Source of the DNA: Nitrospirota bacterium
GTDB taxonomy: Bacteria; Nitrospirota; Nitrospiria; 2-01-FULL-66-17
Assembly: GCA_040757335.1 (NCBI GenBank)
Contig: JBFLXB010000022.1
Location: 1 to 60,089 of the forward strand
DNA: 60,089 nucleotides
Direction of reading: 5' to 3'
Shown here: positions 28,115-36,115 of the stretch, piece after piece
Position numbering within the stretch: position 1 is the first letter of the stretch
How the letters are laid out: each line of letters starts with the position of its first letter
Notes under the pieces: generated by a model
Told to the model about the DNA's origin: nothing
The model's input: only the letters and a program-made list of their open reading frames with translations
Databases searched by the model: none
Translations under genes and position numbers: made by a program

Positions 28115-28235
28115 CGGCCCGCTCAAAACGTTCCATCTGCAAGGCGCCGCGAGAACCGGAGCGCAGCGTACTGGGTCGTACGAGAGCACCGGAAGCACAG
28201 CGGCAACGCCGCAGATGGACGTTTTCAGCGGGCCG
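28115..28235. repeat. Dispersed palindromic repeat, copy C
   Basis: A 121-bp element between the convergent ends of thiL and the PilB-like gene, overlapping the latter's stop by about 11 bp. Arms CGGCCCGCT-C-AAAACGT-T-CCATCTGC and GCAGATGG-ACGTTTT-C-AGCGGGCCG pair almost perfectly over about 24 bp. The core AAGGCGCCGCGAGAACCGGA with GCAGCGTACTGGGTCGTACG matches copies D and E. Arm sequence is different from all other copies. Confidence 0.75.
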
Positions 28236-29802
28236 TACCGCAGGAGGCGCAGTGGGTCCAGGACGGCGCCACCACCGCCCCGCACGCCCTGCACATGCCT
28301 GCGGCCCGCGCCCCGCAGAACGGGCAGTGAGGCGTGGGTCCCGGTCTGATCTGGCCGCACGCCTCGCAGAGGGGCGGCGCGCCGTCGTCCGGCTCCAACA
28401 CTCGCCCCAACTCTTCCAACGACGTGAGGCCTTCGCGGGCCTTGGTCAACCCGGCGGCGAGCAGCGAGACCATCCCCGACCGCAACGCGGCCATACGGAG
28501 ACTCTGCTCGTGAGCGCCGGCGGCGATGTGTTCGCGTAACTCGCGGGAAGGCAACAAGGACTCGAATAGGCTGATGCGCGCCCGGTACCCGGTCCCTGCG
28601 CACGCGGGGCAGCCGGCCGGCAGCCACCACGTCGGGTCGTCGGCCGCGGATGCAGGCAGACCCAAGTGCAGCGCGTGCGCGAGCGCGGGGCGTTCTTGCG
28701 TGCGACAGGCGGAGCAGAGGGCCCGCACCAAACGTTGCGCCAAGATTCCCGCGGTGTGAGCGGCCACCAGGAAACGCGGCACGCCGAGATCGGTCAGGCG
28801 AGCGACGGTGGCCGGCGCGTCGTTGGTGTGCAGCGTGGAAAGAACGAGATGCCCGGTCATGGCGGCGCGGTACGCGATCTCCGCGGTCTCTCCGTCCCGA
28901 ATCTCTCCGATCAAGACGACATCGGGGTCCTGGCGTAGAATCGCGCGCAGCGCCCGCGCAAACGTCAGCCCGCTGTCACCGTGCACTTGCACCTGGTTGA
29001 CGCCCGGGACCGAGTACTCGATCGGGTCTTCGACCGTCACGATATTCGTGGTGCCGTCCCGGATCGCGTTGAGCATGGCGTACAGCGTCGTGGTCTTCCC
29101 GCTGCCGGTCGGCCCCGTCACCAGGATGATGCCCTTGCGGCGTGCGAGGATGGCGTGAATGGCGTCCGCCTCGCGGGCCGTCAGCCCCAACGCGCCGAGA
29201 CTCAAGAGTTGCCGGGAGTGATCGAGGATGCGGATCACCACGGTTTCGCCGTGTTGGCTGGGCAAGGAGGAGATCCGCAGATCCACGGCGTGTCCCGCGT
29301 GGCGACCGCGAACCGCGCCGTCTTGGGGGAGGCGGCGTTCCGCGATGTCGAGCGAGGCGAGAATCTTCACGCGCGACACCACTGCGGGGTGCAGCCCCTT
29401 GGGCAACCTGAACGCGGACGTGAGCAGGCCGTGGACCCGATACCGCACGAGCGTGGCTTCGCCCGTCGGCTCCAGGTGGATGTCGCTGGCCTGGCATACG
29501 ACGCCGTACCCGATCAGCCCGTCCACCAGCCGTACCAGCGGCGGCGGGGCGGTGCCGTCCCCGGCTCGTCCGCGGGACGCCTCCGCGGCGAGACTCGGGA
29601 TGGTCTGCTCGTACTCGACGCGTTGGAGGTCGGTTTGACGCGCGAGCGCGGCGGAGAGCGCGGCGGGCTCCAGCAGCTTGAGGGCGATGAGTTGTTCACC
29701 CAACAGACCGCCGTGTTGGCGCTGTTCCTCCAACCCACGACCGAGCGCCTGCGGGGTCAGGCGGGCTTGCGCGCACAAGAGTTCACCGAGGCGTTGCGCC
29801 AT
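28225..29802 (-). CDS. GspE/PilB-family secretion ATPase with C-terminal zinc ribbons
   Basis: A 525-residue hexameric ATPase of the type II secretion/type IV pilus kind. The N-terminal MshEN/GSPII_E-like region (about 1-80) is followed by the ATPase core. The core has Walker A GPTGSGKTTTLYAML near 240, Asp-box VTVEDPIEY, Walker B VVLIGEIRDGETAEIA, and His-box STLHTNDA. A CxxC pair (ALCSACR, GCPACAGTGY) marks the usual GspE zinc module. Unusually, the last ~60 residues add a double zinc ribbon: LCEACGQIR, HCPFCGAR, MCRACGAVV, HCASCGTAR. No pilin or platform protein is nearby. The ATG at 29802 has GGAGG 6 nt upstream and a good promoter. Confidence 0.9.
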   Translation of the reverse strand: MAQRLGELLCAQARLTPQALGRGLEEQRQHGGLLGEQLIALKLLEPAALSAALARQTDLQRVEYEQTIPSLAAEASRGRAGDGTAPPPLVRLVDGLIGYGVVCQASDIHLEPTGEATLVRYRVHGLLTSAFRLPKGLHPAVVSRVKILASLDIAERRLPQDGAVRGRHAGHAVDLRISSLPSQHGETVVIRILDHSRQLLSLGALGLTAREADAIHAILARRKGIILVTGPTGSGKTTTLYAMLNAIRDGTTNIVTVEDPIEYSVPGVNQVQVHGDSGLTFARALRAILRQDPDVVLIGEIRDGETAEIAYRAAMTGHLVLSTLHTNDAPATVARLTDLGVPRFLVAAHTAGILAQRLVRALCSACRTQERPALAHALHLGLPASAADDPTWWLPAGCPACAGTGYRARISLFESLLPSRELREHIAAGAHEQSLRMAALRSGMVSLLAAGLTKAREGLTSLEELGRVLEPDDGAPPLCEACGQIRPGPTPHCPFCGARAAGMCRACGAVVAPSWTHCASCGTAR

Positions 29803-29840
29803 GGGCTACCTCCGGATGGAAGCGCGGCTTTCGGCCGGGC

Positions 29841-29869
29841 ATCCTACGCCTGTACCGTGGCGGAATCAA
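29841..29869 (-). promoter_or_regulatory. Promoter for the GspE/PilB-like gene
   Basis: On the minus strand, -35 TTGATT (29864-29869), 17-nt spacer and -10 TAGGAT (29841-29846), about 38 nt before the ATG at 29802. Confidence 0.5.
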
Positions 29870-29929
29870 GAGGGCAACGACGCGGCTTCCGGGCGCGAAC
29901 CCGGGGCACGGACGGCGCCGAGGCGGGGT

Positions 29930-29958
29930 TTGCTCGCGGCAATGCATTTTGCGATAAT
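29930..29958 (+). promoter_or_regulatory. Promoter for the M1 aminopeptidase gene
   Basis: -35 TTGCTC (29930-29935), 17-nt spacer and -10 GATAAT (29953-29958). The predicted transcript starts near 29965, 19 nt before the GTG at 29984. Confidence 0.5.
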
Positions 29959-29983
29959 ACGCCGGCTTTGACGAGATGGTCGC

Positions 29984-32557
29984 GTGAGCACTGATACGTC
30001 CTCGGGCCGCCTCCCGCCCACCGTGCGGCCCGTGACCTACGATCTGGCCGTGGACATTCGGCCCGACGAGGGTCGGTTCTCCGGACGCGTGTCGATCGCG
30101 GTCCGCGTGGACGCCTCCACCCGCGAACTCGTGCTTCACGCGCAGGACCTGATTATCCACAGCGCCTCGCTTCGGATCGAACACCGCAGTCTCCCGCTCG
30201 TCCCGGCGCTCGATCGATCGACGAACACGCTGATCTTAACCGCGCCGGAGCTCCTCGCCTTGGGTCCCGCGGTGTTGGACATCGCGTTTTCCGGAGCGCT
30301 CAACCAACAGATGAAGGGCTTGTACCTGGCCAAGGCCGTGGTGAACGGGGTGGAGGAGCGTTACGCGTTCACCCAGTTCGAACCCACCGACGCGAGACGG
30401 TGTTTCCCGTGTTTCGACGAACCGGCGTTCAAAGCCGCGTTTCGAGTCGAAGTCACGGCGCCCAGCCACCTGACTATTTTGTCCAACATGCCCGCGGTGT
30501 CGGAGACCAACCACGGCGCCACCAACACCGTGCGATTCGCGGAAACCCCGGTGATGTCCACCTACCTGCTGGCGATCGCCGTGGGCCGGTTGTCCCCCAA
30601 ACGCCGAATGGTCGCCGGGACCGAGGTGGCGGTGTGGGCGCTCCCCCACGAGTTGGCGCTGGCGGATTTTGCGCTCGACGTGACCGCAGCCACGCTCCCC
30701 TTGCTCAACGAGTACTTCGCGCTGCCGTATCCCTACCCGAAGTTGGATCTGATCGCGGTGCCGGACTTCGCGATGGGTGCGATGGAGAATTGGGGCGCGA
30801 TCTTCTTTCGCGATTCACGGCTGCTGGTGGACCCCCGACGCGCGTCCACCGCCACCCAACGAGTCGTGGCCAACGTGATCGTCCACGAGATCGTGCATCA
30901 GTGGTTCGGCAATTTGGTCACCATGGCGTGGTGGGACGATCTGTGGCTCAACGAGGCCTTCGCCACCTGGCTGGCGTGCAAAATCGTGGATCAGTGGCGA
31001 CCGGGGTGGCGCTCGTGGGAGGAGTTCGAGCTCGAAAAGCAGGTGCCGCTCGCGCTGGACAGTCTGGACAGTTCGCGCCCGATCGTGGCGGCGGTGGCCT
31101 CATCGGCCGAGATCGAAGCCATGTTCGACCCGCTGACGTATGAGAAGGGCGCGGCGGTGCTGCAGATGTTTGAACAGTTCTTGGGTGAGGACGCGTTTCG
31201 GACGGGGATCCGCGCGTACATGAAACGCCACCAATTTGCGAACACGGTGGCCGCGGATCTGTGGCGGGAGCTCGAGGGCGCGTCGGGCCGTCCGGTCGGC
31301 GCGCTCGCGCACGATTGGTTGTCCCAAGCGGGCTATCCGGTCCTCAGCGTCCGCTCCGCATCCCCGGATCGTCGAATCATTGCGTTGGGGCAACGCCGCT
31401 GGTCGGTCCACGGCCGGCGCCACCCCGTGGCGGGCCGATGGCGCGTTCCTGCGGTTATCCGCTACGAGGACGAGGCCGGGTTACACGCCCATCGGGTCCT
31501 GCTGGACGGGATTGACGCGGCCGTGCGGTTGCCCGGAAGCGGTGCGGTGCGGTGGCTTTATGCCAACGGAGGCGAGTCGGGGTTCTACCGCGTCGAATAC
31601 GACGCGGAACTCCAGCGGATGCTGCTGGCAGCGGGCCTGCAACACCTGACTCCCCCGGAGCGCGTCGGCCTGCTCAGCCACGCATGGGCGGCTGCGGAGG
31701 CGGGTGACGCGTCCGTGGACGCGTTGATGGCCACCCTGCTCGCGTGTCGCGGGGACGACACCCGGGTGGTGGTGGAGGCGCTCGCTGGGTACCTCGAGAC
31801 GCTGGCGGAACGTCTGGTGGCGCCGGACGACCAGCCGGCGTTTGCCAAGGTGGCAGCGGAAATAGCCGCGCCCTTGTGGGCACGGCTGGGATGGGGCGGT
31901 CACGGGGCGGAGGACGACGAGGTGCGGCTCACGCGCGCCGCGACGCTGTGGCTCATGGGCGCGGTGGTCTCTGATCCCGCGGTGCACGGCGAAGTGGATC
32001 GTCGGGTAGAGGCCTATCTCAAGGACGCGTCGTCATTGGAGCCCACCCTGACGTCCAGCGTGGTGCGACTGGGGGCGCGGTTCGGAGACGAGATGCGGTT
32101 CGACTCGTATCTGGCGGCCTGGCGACGCGCGGTTACGCCCGAAGACCGCGACCGGTTCCTCACGACGTTGGCCGAGTTCCCACAGCGGCCGCTGGTTCAG
32201 CGTCTCTTGGAGTGGCTGCTGTCGGGCGAGGTGCGCGGCCAGGACGCGTGGAAACCGTTTCGAGTGTTGTTGGCTCGTCCCGCGGCGCAGGCTCTCGCGT
32301 GGGAGTTTCTCAAACAGCAGTGGCGACCGCTGCGGGAGAAGATCGGCCCGGTGGGTGCGAGCCGCGTCATCCAGGCGACGCAAGGGTTGTGGCGGGCCGA
32401 CTGGCGGTCAGAAGTCGCCGTCTTTTTCTCCGACCCCGCGAATCGGGTGGAGTCCGCGGCCAGAGCCCTGACCCAGACCCTTGAATTCATCGACGTTGGC
32501 GTCGCGTTCAAGGCGGCGCAGGGCGACGCCTTGTCGCGCTGGCTGCAGTCTCGCTAG
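29984..32557 (+). CDS. M1-family zinc aminopeptidase
   Basis: An 857-residue metallopeptidase that removes N-terminal residues from peptides. The exopeptidase motif GAMENWG is near residue 265. The zinc site VHEIVHQWFGN with the downstream glutamate in WLNEAFATW is near 305-330. The N-terminal saddle domain and a long helical ERAP1-C-like C-terminus (about 530-850) place it with puromycin-sensitive or tricorn-interacting-factor aminopeptidases rather than PepN. There is no signal peptide, so it is cytoplasmic. The GTG start is 19 nt downstream of the predicted transcription start. It is divergent from the PilB-like gene. Confidence 0.94.
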   Translation: MSTDTSSGRLPPTVRPVTYDLAVDIRPDEGRFSGRVSIAVRVDASTRELVLHAQDLIIHSASLRIEHRSLPLVPALDRSTNTLILTAPELLALGPAVLDIAFSGALNQQMKGLYLAKAVVNGVEERYAFTQFEPTDARRCFPCFDEPAFKAAFRVEVTAPSHLTILSNMPAVSETNHGATNTVRFAETPVMSTYLLAIAVGRLSPKRRMVAGTEVAVWALPHELALADFALDVTAATLPLLNEYFALPYPYPKLDLIAVPDFAMGAMENWGAIFFRDSRLLVDPRRASTATQRVVANVIVHEIVHQWFGNLVTMAWWDDLWLNEAFATWLACKIVDQWRPGWRSWEEFELEKQVPLALDSLDSSRPIVAAVASSAEIEAMFDPLTYEKGAAVLQMFEQFLGEDAFRTGIRAYMKRHQFANTVAADLWRELEGASGRPVGALAHDWLSQAGYPVLSVRSASPDRRIIALGQRRWSVHGRRHPVAGRWRVPAVIRYEDEAGLHAHRVLLDGIDAAVRLPGSGAVRWLYANGGESGFYRVEYDAELQRMLLAAGLQHLTPPERVGLLSHAWAAAEAGDASVDALMATLLACRGDDTRVVVEALAGYLETLAERLVAPDDQPAFAKVAAEIAAPLWARLGWGGHGAEDDEVRLTRAATLWLMGAVVSDPAVHGEVDRRVEAYLKDASSLEPTLTSSVVRLGARFGDEMRFDSYLAAWRRAVTPEDRDRFLTTLAEFPQRPLVQRLLEWLLSGEVRGQDAWKPFRVLLARPAAQALAWEFLKQQWRPLREKIGPVGASRVIQATQGLWRADWRSEVAVFFSDPANRVESAARALTQTLEFIDVGVAFKAAQGDALSRWLQSR

Positions 32558-32586
32558 CGGGTCGACGCGCGCCGGATCGCGCCGAC

Positions 32587-35466
32587 TCACGCGGCCTTGG
32601 GTTTGGACGCGGGTGGGACCACGGCCACTTGCCACGGAGAATCCACGAACCACCGGCTGAGCGCGTCGGCCGACATCGGCTGACTGATGTAATACCCCTG
32701 CACGGCGTCACAGCCCAGCGAAGCCAGCCGATCCCAAAGATAGGACGTTTCTACGCCCTCGGCAATGACCTGCAAGCCGAGGTTGTGCGCCAGTTCGATG
32801 GTGGACCGCACGATCATGGCGTCGTTGTCATCGGCTTCCATGTTCTTGACGAACGACTTGTCGACCTTCACGGCCGAGACCGGGAGCCGCTTGAGATACC
32901 CCAGCGAGGAGTACCCGGTTCCGAAGTCGTCGATCGCGAGGGGGATGTCCATGCCGTGCAGCTTGGTCAGGACCTCCAGTGCACGGGCCGGATCCGCCAT
33001 GATGGTGCTTTCGGTAATTTCCAACTCGAGGCGATTGGCCGGCGCACCCGCGCGGCGCAGGAGGTCGGTCAAATGGTCGGGGATCTGCGCGTCCAGCAGG
33101 TTTCGGGCCGAGAGATTCACGGCCACGCTCAGTTGGTATCCCTCCTGCTCCCATTTCCGAGCCTGATCCAACGCGGTGGACAGCACCCACAAGGTGAGCG
33201 GACGGATCAAACCGCTGCGTTCCGCCAACGGGATGAAGTCATCGGGAGGGATCATTCCTCGGTGCGGGTGTTTCCATCGGACCAGTGCTTCCACTCCGAT
33301 CACGCGCCGCGTCTGCATATGGATCTTCGGTTGATAATAGAGAGTCAGCTCGTCGTGTTCGATGGCGTAGCGCAGTTCTCCCATCAACGCGAGCCGCCGG
33401 GGACTGTAATGGTCGCGGTCCGCGTCGTAGACCGTCGATCCCATGCCGCTCTGTTTGGCCGCGTACATCGCCACGTCGGCTCGCTGCATGAGGATCGAGG
33501 CGTTGGTGCCATGGTCCGGGAACAGAGCGATCCCGATGGCGGCCTCCACGCTGATACTGAGGCCCTCCAGGTTGAACGGGTTTTGGAGGACCTGGTGGGC
33601 TTTCTTGGCGACGCGCAGCGCGCCCTCCAGATCGGTGTCGGGCAACAGCAGCGCGAACTCGTCCCCTCCGAGGCGAGCCACGGTGTCGGATTGACGGAGA
33701 ATGTCGCGGAGCCTGGGACCGATTTGTTGCAGCAGCAGGTCTCCGTGACGGTGGCCGAGCGTGTTGTTGACGTTCTTAAAGTCGTTGAGGTCCATGAGCA
33801 GGAAGGCCACCGGTGCCTGGCGGCGTTCCGCGGCCTGGACGGCTTGCGCGAGCCGCTCGTGGACCATGGTCCGATTGGGCAGCATGGTCAGCGAATCGTA
33901 GTACGCGAGTTGCCGGATCGTTGCTTCCGCGTGCCGGCGGTCGGAAACGTCTCTTCCGATTCCCACGAGGCCGGTCGCGCGCCCCTGGCTGTCTCTGAGG
34001 CTCGCACAGCTCCAATGGTACGGGGTGGAGGTTCCGTCGGTTCGCAGGAGGCGGGCCTCGACTTCAGCCCGGCCCTCGACCAGTCCGCGCTGGATAGCGT
34101 CGAGAGCGCTCACGCGTTCGTCGGGCACGATCAGGTCGATCAACGGCAACCGGTCCAGCTCAGCCCGGGGCCGTCCCGTCGCCGATTCCGCTTTCGGATT
34201 CCATCGGATCAAGCGCCCGTTGAGATCCAGTATGTACAGGACGTCAGGAATGGTCTCCATGACGTGTTCGGTTTCTTTGAGTGCACCGGCGAGTTGGTCC
34301 ACCATTTGCTGACGTTCAAACTCGGCCGAGGCGCGGACCGCGAAGAGGCGAAATAGTGACTCTCCGAACGGGGTGTTCCGGATCGGTTTACGCCCCAAGA
34401 CCGCCAGCAGCCCGATCGCCTGTCCCGAGGAACCGAACAGGGGGACGCCCATGTAGCTCTCGGCCCCCATCTCCACCAGCAAGCGATCTTCGGGAAAACG
34501 CTCCTGCACCCGATCGGCATACACGCACAGGTCTCGGCCCACGACGCGCTCGCACGGCGTGCCGCCAAGGTCGTACTCGAAATTGTCCACAAACTGGCCG
34601 TCGGCCAGGACCGCAAGCGTCCGGATGCGGTCATCCCGCCCCGCGACGAAACCGCCGACGAACGCGTACTCCACCTCCAACGTCTGGGCCAGGTGTTGCA
34701 GGAGCGTTCGAAAAAACGCGGAGCCCGTGACGGCGGACACGCCCTCGGCGATCTGGCGGATCATGCGTTCGGTGTGATCGCGCTCGGTGACGTCGCGGAG
34801 GATGGCGGTATAGAGAATCCGGCCTTCTTCGCTCGTGCGGGCAATGGTGGCTTCGGCCGGAAATTCGGTCCCGTCTTTGCGGCGTCCGATGATTTCCTGT
34901 CGCTCGGCCATTCGTCGGGCGGCGACCGATCCCGAACCGAATGCGCGCACGTGGTCGCGATGGGGCTTGGCGAATCGATCCGGCATCAGGCGGTCCAGCG
35001 GTTGCCCGATCACCTCCTCGGCACGAAACCCGAAGATCTGTTCGGCCCCGTGGTTGAACAGCACGATACGCTGCTGCTCATCGATGGAGATGATGGCGTC
35101 TGACGCGATGTTGACGATATTCGTCAACCGGGCTTCGCTGACGTGCTGTTCGGCTTGGCGTTGTCGGAGGGCGGCGACCAGGTCGTCGACCGCGACGCCG
35201 ATGCGATCCAGTTCGTCCAGCCCTGACACCGAACGCGCGGGTGTCGGGCGGGCCTCGTGATGCAGGTGCGCGACCGCGTTGGCCAGGCGGGTGATCCGTT
35301 TGGAAAAGAGCCACTCGATCGCCACCACCGCCAACCCCGCGGTCAGCAACACCGCCACCACGCGACCGGCGTTGCTCAGGTAGCCGATGAACGTTGCCAG
35401 CAACGCAACGCTCGAGAGCAGCAGGATAAGACGGGTACGCAGGGTGAGCCAGTTCACGCCGCCCAT
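32587..35466 (-). CDS. Membrane-bound PAS-GAF-PAS-GGDEF-EAL c-di-GMP protein
   Basis: A 959-residue signalling protein. Two membrane segments (LTLRTRLILLLSSVALLATF and VVAVLLTAGLAVVAIEWLF) precede a HAMP-like linker. Then come PAS (about 95-210), GAF (about 225-370), PAS (about 385-510), GGDEF (about 520-690) and EAL (about 700-950). The GGDEF site is intact (RLGGDEFALLLPDTD) and so is the EAL site (IGVEALVRWKHP, with IDDFGTGYSSLGYL), so both synthesis and breakdown of c-di-GMP are possible. The ATG at 35466 is chosen because the frame upstream is antisense to the macro-domain gene; AAGGGA lies upstream. It is homologous to the protein at 36116-39010 and shares its output domains. Confidence 0.92.
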   Translation of the reverse strand: MGGVNWLTLRTRLILLLSSVALLATFIGYLSNAGRVVAVLLTAGLAVVAIEWLFSKRITRLANAVAHLHHEARPTPARSVSGLDELDRIGVAVDDLVAALRQRQAEQHVSEARLTNIVNIASDAIISIDEQQRIVLFNHGAEQIFGFRAEEVIGQPLDRLMPDRFAKPHRDHVRAFGSGSVAARRMAERQEIIGRRKDGTEFPAEATIARTSEEGRILYTAILRDVTERDHTERMIRQIAEGVSAVTGSAFFRTLLQHLAQTLEVEYAFVGGFVAGRDDRIRTLAVLADGQFVDNFEYDLGGTPCERVVGRDLCVYADRVQERFPEDRLLVEMGAESYMGVPLFGSSGQAIGLLAVLGRKPIRNTPFGESLFRLFAVRASAEFERQQMVDQLAGALKETEHVMETIPDVLYILDLNGRLIRWNPKAESATGRPRAELDRLPLIDLIVPDERVSALDAIQRGLVEGRAEVEARLLRTDGTSTPYHWSCASLRDSQGRATGLVGIGRDVSDRRHAEATIRQLAYYDSLTMLPNRTMVHERLAQAVQAAERRQAPVAFLLMDLNDFKNVNNTLGHRHGDLLLQQIGPRLRDILRQSDTVARLGGDEFALLLPDTDLEGALRVAKKAHQVLQNPFNLEGLSISVEAAIGIALFPDHGTNASILMQRADVAMYAAKQSGMGSTVYDADRDHYSPRRLALMGELRYAIEHDELTLYYQPKIHMQTRRVIGVEALVRWKHPHRGMIPPDDFIPLAERSGLIRPLTLWVLSTALDQARKWEQEGYQLSVAVNLSARNLLDAQIPDHLTDLLRRAGAPANRLELEITESTIMADPARALEVLTKLHGMDIPLAIDDFGTGYSSLGYLKRLPVSAVKVDKSFVKNMEADDNDAMIVRSTIELAHNLGLQVIAEGVETSYLWDRLASLGCDAVQGYYISQPMSADALSRWFVDSPWQVAVVPPASKPKAA

Positions 35467-35581
35467 AACCGGACGTCCCTTGCGACCGACGTGGCGCGCA
35501 TGATATGTGAACGTACCGGTAAGTCGGGGAGCTGTCAAACATGAGCGGTCGTTCATTGCGAACCGGATCGGGATCTCCGCC

Positions 35582-36109
35582 GTGAAGTACCTTGGCGGCC
35601 GTGTGCAGATCGTCCAGGGCGACATCACGACGCTGGCGGTGGACGCGATCGTCAACGCCGCCAACCCCTCGCTGCTCGGCGGGGGTGGGGTCGACGGTGC
35701 GATCCATCGGGTCGCGGGCCCTGAGCTCAAGGCCGAGTGTCGGACGCTGGGCGGGGCTGCGGTGGGTGAGGCCAAGATCACGAAAGGCCATCGGCTGCCG
35801 GCCAAGTACGTGATCCACGCGGTGGGACCGGTCTGGCGCGGGGGAGACCAGGGAGAGCCCGAACTGCTCGCGGCGTGTTATCGCAACAGTTTGTCGCTCG
35901 CAGTAACCCGTGGGCTCAAGACGATCGCGTTCCCCGCGATTTCAACCGGCGCGTACGGGTACCCGGTCGAGGCGGCGACGCGGGTGGCGCTGACAGAGGT
36001 GGGGACCTTCCTGGCGGCCGACGCATGGTTGGATCAAGTCGTGTTCTGCTGTTTTTCCGCGGCGGATTTTGAGGTGTACCAGCGACTCGCCGCCGAACTG
36101 CTCCGATAG
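35582..36109 (+). CDS. Macro-domain ADP-ribose-binding protein
   Basis: A 175-residue single macro domain: [52 protein letters not shown] and [18 protein letters not shown]. These loops bind ADP-ribose, and the N-A-A-N and GGGGVD residues needed for O-acetyl-ADP-ribose or ADP-ribosyl deacylation are present. It resembles E. coli YmdB. The GTG at 35582 matches the usual family start; an ATG at 35507 would add 25 non-conserved residues. It lies between two GGDEF-EAL genes on the other strand, diverging from one and converging on the other. Confidence 0.93.
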   Translation: MKYLGGRVQIVQGDITTLAVDAIVNAANPSLLGGGGVDGAIHRVAGPELKAECRTLGGAAVGEAKITKGHRLPAKYVIHAVGPVWRGGDQGEPELLAACYRNSLSLAVTRGLKTIAFPAISTGAYGYPVEAATRVALTEVGTFLAADAWLDQVVFCCFSAADFEVYQRLAAELLR

Positions 36110-36115
36110 GCCGTG

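Noticed and set aside
35467-35805. 113-residue N-terminal extension of the first GGDEF-EAL protein
   Set aside because: It is antisense to the conserved macro-domain gene and lacks protein-like features; membrane helix and start fit the ATG at 35466.
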